Positions 1-6,592 of a stretch of DNA of 45,502 nucleotides are shown here, piece after piece. The notes below the pieces were generated by a model. It did no database searches, had not been told where the DNA came from, and worked only from the letters and a program-made list of their open reading frames with translations. Within the stretch, counting starts at the first letter, position 1; each line of letters begins with the position of its first letter. A program made the translations under genes and the position numbers. Source of the DNA: a virus; IMG/VR virus record IMGVR_UViG_3300010412_000433, positions 1 to 45,502 of that record. The stretch is one strand, 5' to 3'.

Positions 1-44
1 CCTCCAATATACCCCGCACCACCTATAACCAACACATTATTCAT
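1..44 (-). CDS. NAD-dependent sugar epimerase/dehydratase, N-terminal fragment (cut by window edge)
   Basis: Only the first 14 codons are inside the window. They read MNNVLVIGGAGYIG, the opening beta strand and glycine-rich NAD-binding loop (GxxGxxG, here GGAGYIG) of the extended short-chain dehydrogenase family, to which UDP-glucose 4-epimerase and dTDP-glucose dehydratase belong. The ATG at 44 overlaps the last 8 bases of the preceding glycosyltransferase-like gene, so it is the next gene of the same leftward operon. With the UDP-GlcNAc 2-epimerase two genes upstream it suggests nucleotide-sugar supply. The GYIG ending favours a GalE-like enzyme, but substrate cannot be told from 14 residues. 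Confidence 0.75.
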   Translation of the reverse strand, partial: MNNVLVIGGAGYIG

Positions 45-939
45 AATAGTCTTCTATAACTTTCTCTACCCATTCTACTCTTTTTTCAGGTACAATAGTT
101 TCATTTAATAAGCTATATGCTGCAGTACCAATACTTTTAACTTCTTCTCGATTATTAAATGCATACATAATTCTTTCATTAATATCACTATAGTCGTCTT
201 CTATACGAATGTAGTGTTTTCCAGCTATTAGTTGCTTATTAAAAGGTAACTTAATATCAAACGTATTGCTTATTACACAAACCCCTAATAGCATATTTTC
301 AATGGGGGCAGAATCTTGAGTATATTTAGAGGCTCCAGTAATATTTAAAGAAGCAAAACAAGTTTCTAATCTTTTGTAGTAATCTTGTAAAGCTGTTCTA
401 CTTGTATCCATCAATACAGTTTTAGGTAGGTTTAGTTTTGAAAAAGCTATACCTCTGGTATAGACTGCATTGCCATATACTCTATTTGTGCTTAACAAAA
501 CATTACTAGAGTAGGTTGCTATATGTTTTCTGCGTAAACATTCTAACTTTGGGGCAGTACATATGAAAGGTCCTAAAGGGTACACGTTACTAGAGTATTC
601 AGCAAAAGGAACCATCATCCTTTTAAATACTGGATTCTTTAATTGCTCAGGTACATATCTTGGACTTAAAGGAGGTGGATTTCTATTCCAGACTCCGTTT
701 TTGCAGTTCCAACTATTTTCATCATAATATTCTGATTGATCAAATAGTACTAAACTATTATTAACTATTGCATAAAAACAGCCGGAATTAGCGAAATTAG
801 CTGGATAAGAACCTAGTAGATCTGTTGAAAATCTTATCCTATAGCCACATTGTTCAAATTCTGTGTAAACAGTTTTAACATACTCATACGTGTAGTTTCT
901 CCAAGGATTTTTAAACGTTGGAACAACTATAGTTTTCAT
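37..939 (-). CDS. Putative glycosyltransferase-like protein
   Basis: A 300-residue protein with no signal peptide or membrane segment. It is not confidently assigned to a family. The C-terminal third contains the stretch APIENMLLGVCVIS (roughly residues 212-225), which resembles the donor-binding E-x-x-L/M-x-G-x-x-V-I pattern of GT-B glycosyltransferases, followed by a helical tail. The ATG at 939 overlaps the stop of the UDP-GlcNAc 2-epimerase gene as ATGA, so the two are probably translationally coupled. Its place between a sugar epimerase and another epimerase supports a glycan role. The glycosyltransferase call is inference from one motif and context; the open frame itself is secure. Confidence 0.5.
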   Translation of the reverse strand: MKTIVVPTFKNPWRNYTYEYVKTVYTEFEQCGYRIRFSTDLLGSYPANFANSGCFYAIVNNSLVLFDQSEYYDENSWNCKNGVWNRNPPPLSPRYVPEQLKNPVFKRMMVPFAEYSSNVYPLGPFICTAPKLECLRRKHIATYSSNVLLSTNRVYGNAVYTRGIAFSKLNLPKTVLMDTSRTALQDYYKRLETCFASLNITGASKYTQDSAPIENMLLGVCVISNTFDIKLPFNKQLIAGKHYIRIEDDYSDINERIMYAFNNREEVKSIGTAAYSLLNETIVPEKRVEWVEKVIEDYYE

Positions 940-1973
940 ATGTAGTTCCCTTTACCCAACACTATATTCTTTACTCGCTGAGATACTGGATTAGGGTACC
1001 AATACTCAGTTGACATTATGTAATTGTGTGGTTTTTCCTTCATCAGTTCTAATGCGTCTTCAACTATTTGAGAGTCGTTAGTTACATCAGTTAATATACA
1101 AGAACCAATATCAAACAATTCTGGACGTTCCATAGTTTTTCTTATTATTAAGCAAGGAATATTTAATAAAGCAGCTTCTTCACATACAGTACCAGAATCA
1201 GTTATAATTAGTTTAGATCTTTTTTCAAGACTTATAAATTGTGAAAAAGATACAGAAGGAATTGTTTCAATACCAGGTTGTCCTCTAAAATAATCATTAT
1301 ATCTTGGATGTATACAAGCTATTGTTTTATGGTTTTTACTGAGAAATCGTAGTGCTGCAATAATTTGTTTTATATACTTTTGATTTTCTTGTCTATGACA
1401 CGTAACTAAAATATGTTCATTGTAGTAGAAAGGTACTGAGTGAAATTCTTTGAATTCGGCTATAGGATTTCCAATTACATGAATACGGTTTTGAGGTACA
1501 CCTTCAGCCAATAGATTTTGTTTAGCATGCTGAGTATAACACATATGAACATCTGCTATACTGTCTATCATTTTTCTATTAACTTCTTCCGGAGAGTTAG
1601 GATCATAGCAACGATTACCTGCTTCCATATGGTAAAGAGGAAGACCAAATTTTTTAGCTATTAAAGCTCCGGCTAAAGAAGAGTTTGTATCTCCAAGTAT
1701 TAATACTTTGTCTGGTCTATTTCTTAGTAGTTCATCTGCTAAACTTTCAATCATTATTGCAAATTGACCAGCAAAATTTTCTATCTCAAAAGTAGATAGC
1801 ATTACAACTTCTTTATATGCATCTGCTAATAGAGGATCTTCAAATATATCAGTAGATAGATTTTTAGCAAAATTTTGGCCTGTCCAGTAAATAGTTTTAT
1901 CTGGTAGTGCTTTAATTGTATGATATAGTCTTATTATCTCTGGGCGTGTACCCATTATTACTGCTATTCTCAT
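936..1973 (-). CDS. wecB: UDP-N-acetylglucosamine 2-epimerase (non-hydrolysing)
   Basis: Interconverts UDP-GlcNAc and UDP-ManNAc, giving precursors for surface polysaccharides. The 345-residue product has the family landmarks in order: MGTRPEI at residues 7-13, HMEAGNR near 114, a CHRQEN segment in the middle, and TDSGTVCEEA followed by a RPE-type tail motif. Length is close to bacterial WecB (about 375). I chose the ATG at 1973 rather than the in-frame ATG at 1994, because the later start gives the ATGA overlap with the methyltransferase stop that is seen at most junctions of this operon and begins exactly at the conserved first strand (MRIAVIMGTRPE). It acts in the cytoplasm, probably for glycosylation of virion or host surface. 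Confidence 0.9.
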   Translation of the reverse strand: MRIAVIMGTRPEIIRLYHTIKALPDKTIYWTGQNFAKNLSTDIFEDPLLADAYKEVVMLSTFEIENFAGQFAIMIESLADELLRNRPDKVLILGDTNSSLAGALIAKKFGLPLYHMEAGNRCYDPNSPEEVNRKMIDSIADVHMCYTQHAKQNLLAEGVPQNRIHVIGNPIAEFKEFHSVPFYYNEHILVTCHRQENQKYIKQIIAALRFLSKNHKTIACIHPRYNDYFRGQPGIETIPSVSFSQFISLEKRSKLIITDSGTVCEEAALLNIPCLIIRKTMERPELFDIGSCILTDVTNDSQIVEDALELMKEKPHNYIMSTEYWYPNPVSQRVKNIVLGKGNYI

Positions 1974-2440
1974 TTTTGCCAGTACCCGAGCCATTGTTGT
2001 AAATGTTTAGGCCCATAAATGTTAATTGTAATCCAATCTTTAAAATCATTTTCTAAATCCCATAGTGACTTATGGTAGTCATATTTATTTCCATATGCCC
2101 AACAACTGCGATCATTGACACATTTAGAGTTATCGTCCCAAAAAAGAGGCGTAAATATTATTATCTTCTTTCTTACAATTTTTTTACATTTATCCAGTAA
2201 TACTTTTCCTGCTTCTTTATCTAAATGCTCAATAAAATCTATCATAGTAATATAGTCAAAACTATTGTCTTTGAAAGGCAGCTCTTCTTTTTCCAAGTCC
2301 ATAAGAATATCTGGATTTAGTTTCTCCCAAGCATCTACAGTAGTAGTATGATCAGAATAAATAGAATGATTCTTAATACCACAACCTAAGTCTAAAACAA
2401 TTGAGTTTCTTTCAATATGTTTTTGTATATCTTTTCTCAT
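1970..2440 (-). CDS. Class I SAM-dependent methyltransferase
   Basis: A small 156-residue Rossmann methyltransferase. SAM-binding motif I is VLDLGCG at residues 15-21, an acidic residue (VDAWEK) follows at the end of the next strand, and a DYITMIDFIEHL segment matches the motif with the post-strand-4 E-H pair. The protein is short, so it is close to a minimal catalytic core. The start used is the ATG at 2440, which overlaps the upstream stop as ATGA; an in-frame ATG at 2446 and a GTG at 2461 are also possible. Neighbouring glycosyltransferases suggest a sugar or glycolipid substrate, which is inference. Confidence 0.8.
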   Translation of the reverse strand: MRKDIQKHIERNSIVLDLGCGIKNHSIYSDHTTTVDAWEKLNPDILMDLEKEELPFKDNSFDYITMIDFIEHLDKEAGKVLLDKCKKIVRKKIIIFTPLFWDDNSKCVNDRSCWAYGNKYDYHKSLWDLENDFKDWITINIYGPKHLQQWLGYWQK

Positions 2441-3135
2441 TTGCATGGAAAAAACCCCCACTCTTTATTTACATTTCTTACAAGTATACCTTTTCGCTCT
2501 TTCCAAAGCTTTAAATTATAATCCCTTCTTTCGTCCCAAACTACATTTTCATGTGAATGATGAATTATCTCAACAGGAGCTACAACTAGTTTCTTTAAAC
2601 TCATAAGTCTATCCATTAAGTCATTATCTTCTGCGGCAACTCCAATAAAGTCTTCGTCATATCCGCCTATATACATAAAAGTTTCTTTTGGGATGGTCAT
2701 AAAAAAAGGCATTCGTATAGCGGTTCTCATTCTAGGATCTTCATTAAGAACATGAATCTTCTTAACAGTTATAAGATCTCTAGACTTTTCAATAGTATTA
2801 ATTACAGCCTGATATACTTCAGGTCCGATTAACTCTATATCGCATCCTGTTATTGTTAGTATATCAGCTTTTGCTAGTTTTGCTCCTATATTTAAAGCAT
2901 AACCAGGAACTCTCCAGCAGTCCTTTTCTTTCTTTGTTTTTCCTGTATGAATATATCGAGTATATTTAAAACTATTAACAATATCAATAGTTTCTGGTTC
3001 AGATTTGTAATAGTCGTCTAATACTAGAATTTCATAATTGAAACTCACATTTTGAGAGTTAATAGACCCTAAGTGTTTTTTTAATAGATCGTTTCGATTA
3101 TGCGTTGTGGTTAGAATACTTGCTTTTATATCCAA
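2437..3135 (-). CDS. Family 2-like (GT-A) glycosyltransferase
   Basis: The product (about 232 residues) opens with SILTTTHNRNDLLKKHL, the classic first strand and helix of GT2 enzymes, followed by EILVLDDYY (nucleotide-sugar acidic pair), an N-x-G-x-x-x-A segment, the metal-site region TGCDIEL, and GGYDEDF...EDNDLMDRL, the galactosyltransferase-like C-terminal motif with the catalytic E-D. No membrane segment. No ATG is available near the start. The TTG at 3135 overlaps the upstream stop slightly and begins just before the first strand; a TTG at 3192 would give a 251-residue form overlapping the upstream gene by 67 bases. The 3135 choice is a judgement. Confidence 0.8.
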   Translation of the reverse strand: MDIKASILTTTHNRNDLLKKHLGSINSQNVSFNYEILVLDDYYKSEPETIDIVNSFKYTRYIHTGKTKKEKDCWRVPGYALNIGAKLAKADILTITGCDIELIGPEVYQAVINTIEKSRDLITVKKIHVLNEDPRMRTAIRMPFFMTIPKETFMYIGGYDEDFIGVAAEDNDLMDRLMSLKKLVVAPVEIIHHSHENVVWDERRDYNLKLWKERKGILVRNVNKEWGFFPCK

Positions 3136-3770
3136 TGTATTTTCATCCAAGACTCCGCAACTTCGTGCGGATTTGGTTTGCCATGAAAGCAAACAATACT
3201 CGCTGTATTTAAATCGCCTGTTTGTCCTGGTACAGATCGCATAGATCTTTTTATATGTACTTTATAACTAATAATCTTTTTTGGGTATAGCTTTTGCCAA
3301 AAGTCTGCTCCAGGATACTGTTGCTCACACCAAGCTTGATCTCCAAATTTATGAGACCATCCAGGTTTAAATCTTTCCCAAAGATGATGAACTGCTGCTG
3401 GAGTCCAACTCATAAATCCAGAGCCATATTTATTTTGATGTGTAAAATCTTCAAGCACAGCAAAATCGCCAGTATAAGAAAAAATATCATTTAAATCATC
3501 AATTATAACAGTATCTAAATCAAAATAAAAAATCTGATCCTCGGGCCTATATAATTCTCGGTTATATAAACTAATTTTTGAATACCAATTTCCTGTAAAA
3601 TAAGGAATTAACTTTTTCTCAACATGAGGAGTAAATTCTCTATCTAATGTATCAACAAAACAAGTAAATTTAAAAGGTATTGAAGTATGTCGTCTAATTC
3701 CCCAGTATAATTTATCGACATAATCATTTGTATAAGTATTACCCCATATTATTGTAACTATATGGAGCAT
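3126..3770 (-). CDS. Putative GT-A glycosyltransferase with DxD motif
   Basis: A 214-residue protein starting MLHIVTIIWG, with the segment IFYFDLDTVIIDDL near residue 80: a hydrophobic strand ending in D-x-D, as in GT8-type and related retaining glycosyltransferases that bind a metal and a nucleotide sugar. Later it carries GDQAWCEQQ and VCFHGKPNPHE, which resemble the F-G-D-Q and H-F-x-G-K-P/K-P elements of these families. The ATG at 3770 overlaps the upstream stop by 13 bases and the gene in turn overlaps the GT2-like gene, so it lies in the same operon. The sugar and acceptor are unknown. Confidence 0.7.
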   Translation of the reverse strand: MLHIVTIIWGNTYTNDYVDKLYWGIRRHTSIPFKFTCFVDTLDREFTPHVEKKLIPYFTGNWYSKISLYNRELYRPEDQIFYFDLDTVIIDDLNDIFSYTGDFAVLEDFTHQNKYGSGFMSWTPAAVHHLWERFKPGWSHKFGDQAWCEQQYPGADFWQKLYPKKIISYKVHIKRSMRSVPGQTGDLNTASIVCFHGKPNPHEVAESWMKIHWI

Positions 3771-4366
3771 AATGTTTCTCTTAAATCTGCTTTTTCAAAG
3801 ATGTTTAATGCTGAATTAGGTGTACAGTTTACTATCATTCTGCCAATCTCTAGTTGTATAGTACTAAAATTTTTAACAAAATCATTATAAGGACTATTTT
3901 TATTAAGTGATGCAGGATGATCTCCAAAAAAATGAGATTTATCCCCTACCTTTTGCATATTATAACCAGTTAGTATAAATTTACTGCCACCCATTAAGTA
4001 AGCTATATTTAATGCTTGAAAGCCAGAGTTTTTGCCAAAATGAATTATTCCAGGAGATTCACTAAAAGCTTTTGAATGCCTTCCTTTTATATGTTGTAAA
4101 TTAAATTCTTTTGCTGAACTTTGACATTGTGTCCAAGCTGAAAGATTAGGATATTTTTCTTTAAACTCTTTTCCATGCATTTTCCACCAACGGGTATCAC
4201 ACGCATAAAACTCATCTAAAAAGTCAATAATTTTATAGGAGTCATTAATGCCAAAAACAACAACTTTGTCTTTGAACTCTTCGATAGTTTTTATTACTTC
4301 TTCTGTTAGAGAAGGCCCAGTTGCACATAATACAATGGGCCTTCCTTCGTACTTACGAGGAATCAT
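3758..4366 (-). CDS. MptE/DUF115-like phage protein (often labelled norphogenetic protein)
   Basis: A 202-residue protein whose N-terminus, RPIVLCATGPSLTEEV (residues 9-24), has the G-P-S loop typical of Rossmann-like DUF115/MptE-type proteins, followed by VVVFGINDSYKI and EFYACDTRWW. That G-P-S ... N-D ... C-D-x-x-W-W pattern recurs in phage proteins that are annotated as norphogenetic protein, whose biochemical role I do not know. A later segment, KFILTGYNMQ, matches the conserved L-x-G-x-D/N element. The ATG overlaps the i-spanin stop as ATGA, linking lysis and glycan genes on one transcript. A sugar- or nucleotide-related activity is plausible but unproven. Confidence 0.6.
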   Translation of the reverse strand: MIPRKYEGRPIVLCATGPSLTEEVIKTIEEFKDKVVVFGINDSYKIIDFLDEFYACDTRWWKMHGKEFKEKYPNLSAWTQCQSSAKEFNLQHIKGRHSKAFSESPGIIHFGKNSGFQALNIAYLMGGSKFILTGYNMQKVGDKSHFFGDHPASLNKNSPYNDFVKNFSTIQLEIGRMIVNCTPNSALNIFEKADLRETLCSI

Positions 4367-4908
4367 CTCTTCTTTTTTGCTTCTTCGTTTTGTCTTTGAA
4401 CTTCCTTTTCAGCTTCCACTACCCACTTCTGCAAGGCTTTTAGCTGTTCAGCGTTTTGTTGCGCGATAGAGTAGTTTCCAACGACGGTTTCGAGGGCTTC
4501 AGTGTCTCTAACTCCTGAGGGGGTTTCATCAGCGACTCTGGCGGAGTCGGCATTTCCACCTCGGGCACTACTGTCGTGCAAGTACACCCAACCATTAGAA
4601 AGCTCGCACCTAGAAGGGACGTTAACAATTTTGTCTTTATAGACATATTCTTTCTCCTTAATAGTCTGTACACGATCTACGTATTCAGTTACGATTCTAA
4701 CCTTAACGTCCGCTAAGGCTGCGTCCAATTTAGTTTGTAATAATTCCGCTTCTTGTTTGTAAGTAGCAATTATAGCTATATATTTATTTTCTGCTTTATT
4801 ATAGCCGTAGGCCATAGCTGCTCCAAATAGAGCAATAATAAGTAAAATCAAACCTAAGCCTGCAATAAGCTGTGCTTGAAGTGGAAGTGCTTTTAAAAAA
4901 TTAATCAT
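4363..4908 (-). CDS. Rz: i-spanin (Rz-like inner-membrane lysis subunit)
   Basis: The product (181 residues from ATG 4908) has a short N-terminus, one hydrophobic segment at about residues 14-36, then a long charged, Ala/Glu/Lys/Gln-rich region ending EVQRQNEEAKKKR. This is the i-spanin plan: N-in/C-out inner-membrane anchor plus periplasmic coiled coil. The o-spanin is nested inside it in another frame, which is the strongest support. I reject the TTG at 4929, which lies inside the terminator hairpin. i-Spanin and o-spanin together bridge the periplasm and fuse inner and outer membranes in the last step of lysis. No holin or endolysin is seen nearby. Confidence 0.85.
   Translation of the reverse strand: MINFLKALPLQAQLIAGLGLILLIIALFGAAMAYGYNKAENKYIAIIATYKQEAELLQTKLDAALADVKVRIVTEYVDRVQTIKEKEYVYKDKIVNVPSRCELSNGWVYLHDSSARGGNADSARVADETPSGVRDTEALETVVGNYSIAQQNAEQLKALQKWVVEAEKEVQRQNEEAKKKR
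4440..4646 (-). CDS. Rz1: o-spanin (Rz1-like outer-membrane lipoprotein), nested in Rz
   Basis: A 68-residue lipoprotein wholly embedded in a different frame of the i-spanin gene, as in lambda Rz/Rz1. It begins with a charged SIKTK segment and a hydrophobic core, and a lipobox-like LMVGC with the acylated Cys at residue 21. The mature part is proline-rich (PEVEMPTPPESLMKPP), typical of o-spanins. The ATG at 4646 is preceded at good spacing by AAGGAGAAAG, a strong ribosome-binding site, so it is preferred to the upstream GTG at 4673. Partner of the i-spanin; its mature domain meets the Rz coiled coil in the periplasm. Confidence 0.88.
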   Translation of the reverse strand: MSIKTKLLTSLLGASFLMVGCTCTTVVPEVEMPTPPESLMKPPQELETLKPSKPSLETTLSRNKTLNS

Positions 4909-4921
4909 ATAAATTAAGGAA

Positions 4922-4946
4922 GAAGCCAAGCTTTACGCTTGGCTTC
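4922..4946 (-). terminator. Probable terminator after hsp20
   Basis: A perfect 10-bp inverted repeat (GAAGCCAAGC / GCTTGGCTTC) with a 5-base loop lies 14 bases past the hsp20 stop. Read leftward it is followed by a pyrimidine-rich CTTCCTTAATTT rather than a clean U-run, so termination may be partial. That would leave read-through into the spanin and glycan genes, which have no other visible promoter. Confidence 0.6.
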
Positions 4947-4959
4947 CCCGAGGCGATTA

Positions 4960-5337
4960 TTAATGGGCCTCAATTGGAATTTTAACAGCTTCTGTTACAG
5001 GCGTGTATTCCATACTCACCTTTAACATGCCATTATCGAACTCAGCCTTTTTTACCTCTAAGTTTGAGTTTACCTTAAAAGCCCTAGCAAAGCTCTTGCT
5101 AGAGATCCCTTTGTGCATCCAAGCAGGCTCTTCCGCAACCTCTTGTTTTTCTCCATTTACTTTCAGTACGCCGTCTTGGAAAGTGATTGAGACTTGTTTA
5201 GGATCCCAACCCGGTAGTGCCATTTCTAGCGAGTAACCGTTCGGTACTTTTCCAATATTGTATCTTGGATAATTCTCCATGCCAAATGGGAGATTGAACA
5301 GGTCATCAATTCCTACAAACACTTTTTCTAAGTTCAT
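4960..5337 (-). CDS. Small heat-shock protein (Hsp20/alpha-crystallin family)
   Basis: A 125-residue ATP-independent holdase chaperone. A short N-terminal arm (VFVGIDDLFNLPFG) resembles the IbpA-like start. The alpha-crystallin domain follows at about residues 24-113, with the A-x-P-G-W/F element (MALPGWDPK), the KVNGEKQE strand and the FxLxxxL-like core; the C-terminal VKIPIEAH gives the I-x-I oligomerisation motif. Phage Hsp20 genes are known in T4-like and cyanophages, where they are thought to help capsid or tail assembly. It is the first gene of the leftward block, has its own promoter at 5428-5457 and a structured 5' UTR (see regulatory entry). Confidence 0.92.
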   Translation of the reverse strand: MNLEKVFVGIDDLFNLPFGMENYPRYNIGKVPNGYSLEMALPGWDPKQVSITFQDGVLKVNGEKQEVAEEPAWMHKGISSKSFARAFKVNSNLEVKKAEFDNGMLKVSMEYTPVTEAVKIPIEAH

Positions 5338-5343
5338 GATTTA

Positions 5344-5362
5344 CTCCTTTTTCAGTAAGTAG
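5344..5362 (-). promoter_or_regulatory. Hairpin occluding the hsp20 ribosome-binding site (possible RNA thermometer)
   Basis: On the leftward mRNA the Shine-Dalgarno AAGGAG (5349-5344) can pair with CUACUU (5362-5357) with a single A-G mismatch and a short loop. A competing 5-bp stem (UUACU/AGUAA) would also hold the AGG in its loop. Further up the roughly 84-base leader are CGGTGGG/CCCACCG arms (5391-5397 and 5416-5422). Mismatched SD-masking hairpins are the principle of ROSE-type RNA thermometers, which are common in front of bacterial hsp20 genes. Function here is inference. Confidence 0.4.
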
Positions 5363-5427
5363 CTTGCCCCTTTCGGTGGCTATTTTAACCCGGTGGGTGC
5401 GGTTTCCCTACATTTCCCACCGAGTAT

Positions 5428-5457
5428 ATTATAACACTTAACAGCATTTTTAGTCAA
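5428..5457 (-). promoter_or_regulatory. Leftward sigma70-type promoter for hsp20 block
   Basis: Read leftward: TTGACT (5457-5452), 18-bp spacer, TATAAT (5433-5428) continuing as TATAATATA. An A/T-rich run lies upstream of the -35. Predicted start is near 5421, at the beginning of the structured hsp20 leader. It is back to back with the rightward MazG promoter. Confidence 0.75.
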
Positions 5458-5488
5458 GAAATTTTTTTCAGTAGGTCAAAAATAATTC

Positions 5489-5518
5489 TTGACACTGTAC
5501 GTATTTATTATTTATAAT
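5489..5518 (+). promoter_or_regulatory. Rightward sigma70-type promoter for the replication block
   Basis: TTGACA (5489-5494), 18-bp spacer, TATAAT (5513-5518), preceded by AAAAATAATTC and followed by ATATACA. The same flanks recur at 11298 and 20571. Predicted start is near 5525, giving a leader of about 43 bases to the mazG ATG. Confidence 0.8.
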
Positions 5519-5567
5519 ATATACATTATTGGTATACTTCAATATTGTTAGCAAAACCGGAGGAAAA

Positions 5568-5972
5568 ATGACCAGTCTTAATGCCTATCAGGATTTTGTA
5601 CTCTCAACAACCAGCAATGATAGTAGGTCTCCTGCTGATTTTATTGAGCGTATAGATACTCTTGGTAATAATCCAGTTGCTATTAATCCTTCTCTTCTTC
5701 TTACTGCTGCTATTGGTATGGCAAGTGAGTCTGGAGAGTTTTCTGAAGTTGTAAAAAAGATTATGTTTCAGGGAAAATATTATGATGGAGAAGTTCGAGA
5801 GCATCTAATTCGTGAACTTGGAGACGTAATGTGGTATGTTGCTAATGCAGCTACATCCTTAGGTATAGATTTAGAAGATGTTCTTCTTGTTAATATAGAT
5901 AAGTTGAGAGTTCGTTATCCTGACGGATTTGAAGTATTTCGTAGTGAGCAGAGAGATGAAAATGACATCTAG
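5568..5972 (+). CDS. mazG: MazG-like nucleotide pyrophosphohydrolase
   Basis: A 134-residue all-alpha NTP pyrophosphohydrolase-like protein. The metal-binding pattern is visible as ASESGEFSEVVKK (E-x2-E type) and, about 30 residues later, LIRELGDVMWYV (the E-x2-D half). Family members hydrolyse (d)NTPs to monophosphates; phage versions have been proposed to act on (p)ppGpp or to recycle host nucleotides, which is not settled. The ATG at 5568 is preceded by CCGGAGGAAAA, a perfect Shine-Dalgarno at 7-base spacing, so the upstream in-frame ATG at 5529 is not used. First gene of the rightward operon, followed at an overlap by the DUF3310-like gene. Confidence 0.88.
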   Translation: MTSLNAYQDFVLSTTSNDSRSPADFIERIDTLGNNPVAINPSLLLTAAIGMASESGEFSEVVKKIMFQGKYYDGEVREHLIRELGDVMWYVANAATSLGIDLEDVLLVNIDKLRVRYPDGFEVFRSEQRDENDI

Positions 5973-6291
5973 TTTAAAAAAGCAAGAAGGTGGCGACCAC
6001 TATAAAAATTTAAAAATTCAACCTATTGAGTATATATACGCTAATGATATTCCTTTTATCGAGGGATGTATTATTAAGTATGCAACTCGTTGGCGAAGTA
6101 AAAACGGCATTGAAGATTTAAAAAAGATTATTCATTTTGCTGAAATACTTATTGACTTAGAACAAAAAAAGATAGATGAAACAGGATGGAATACGCTTTC
6201 ATGTGAATCATGTCATAAAGTTACTTTAATTAAAGGGTATAAAAATAAGTGTCCCCATTGTCAAAGTGAAAAGATAAGGATTATATTTTAA
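5962..6291 (+). CDS. DUF3310-like phage protein with C-terminal zinc ribbon
   Basis: The N-terminal half (GGDHYKNLKIQPIEYIYAN, then IIKYATRWRSKNGIEDLKKI) is the DUF3310 pattern: H-Y-x-x-x-x-I-Q-P-x-E-x-I, Y-x-x-R-x-x-x-K-x-G-x-x-D-L-x-K. Such proteins, sometimes called SaV-like or nucleotide-kinase-like, are common in phages near nucleotide genes; their activity is unproven. The C-terminal third adds a four-cysteine ribbon, CESC ... CPHC, not part of the core domain. Two ATGs (5956, 5962) are possible; 5962 has GAGAG 6 bases upstream. The gene overlaps mazG by 11 bases and the next small gene by one. Confidence 0.75.
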   Translation: MTSSLKKQEGGDHYKNLKIQPIEYIYANDIPFIEGCIIKYATRWRSKNGIEDLKKIIHFAEILIDLEQKKIDETGWNTLSCESCHKVTLIKGYKNKCPHCQSEKIRIIF

Positions 6292-6443
6292 TGGCAAAGA
6301 CAGTTAAAACAACTAAGGTTGAAATTAAACATATTAAGAAGAAGACTTCCATTAGTCGTAATAGGCGAATGGTTAAGTACTCTTCTATGAATAAGCATAA
6401 GAAGCGTTCTTACAAGGAATATCGTGGGCAGGGAACTCGATGA
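6291..6443 (+). CDS. Small highly basic protein, 50 residues
   Basis: Not recognised. The ATG at 6291 shares one base with the preceding TAA (TAATG), and the TGA stop overlaps the next ATG as ATGA, so it sits in a perfectly phased operon, which is the main evidence that it is real. By my count 18 of 50 residues are Lys or Arg, including KHIKKK, RNRR and NKHKKRS, and there are few hydrophobic residues. It could bind nucleic acid or the ribosome, but no fold is evident. Confidence 0.7.
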   Translation: MAKTVKTTKVEIKHIKKKTSISRNRRMVKYSSMNKHKKRSYKEYRGQGTR

Positions 6444-6592
6444 CAAAGCAAGAAACAGTGGTTATTGATTTAGACGTCCATGTACGTGATTATTTAGATA
6501 AAATTGCTAAGATGTCTGGCTGTACGCTAGATCAAGTAGTTTCCGTAATACTTGCTATGGAATTAATAAAAGATGAAAGTAACACTATTTAG
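6440..6592 (+). CDS. Small protein, possible ribbon-helix-helix regulator
   Basis: A 50-residue product. The pattern TVVIDLDVHVRDYLDKIAKMSG, then LDQVVSVILAMEL, fits the ribbon-helix-helix (CopG/Arc-like) plan: one amphipathic strand with alternating residues, a first helix, a Gly turn, and a second helix. The family usually forms dimers that bind DNA through the paired strands. It overlaps the previous gene as ATGA and runs 20 bases into thyX. The fold call rests on pattern only. Confidence 0.65.
   Translation: MTKQETVVIDLDVHVRDYLDKIAKMSGCTLDQVVSVILAMELIKDESNTI

Noticed and set aside
3294-3494. Plus-strand ORFs within the left block (also 4248-4469, 5003-5236)
   Set aside because: They oppose well-supported genes with family motifs, and have no recognisable domain or ribosome-binding site.
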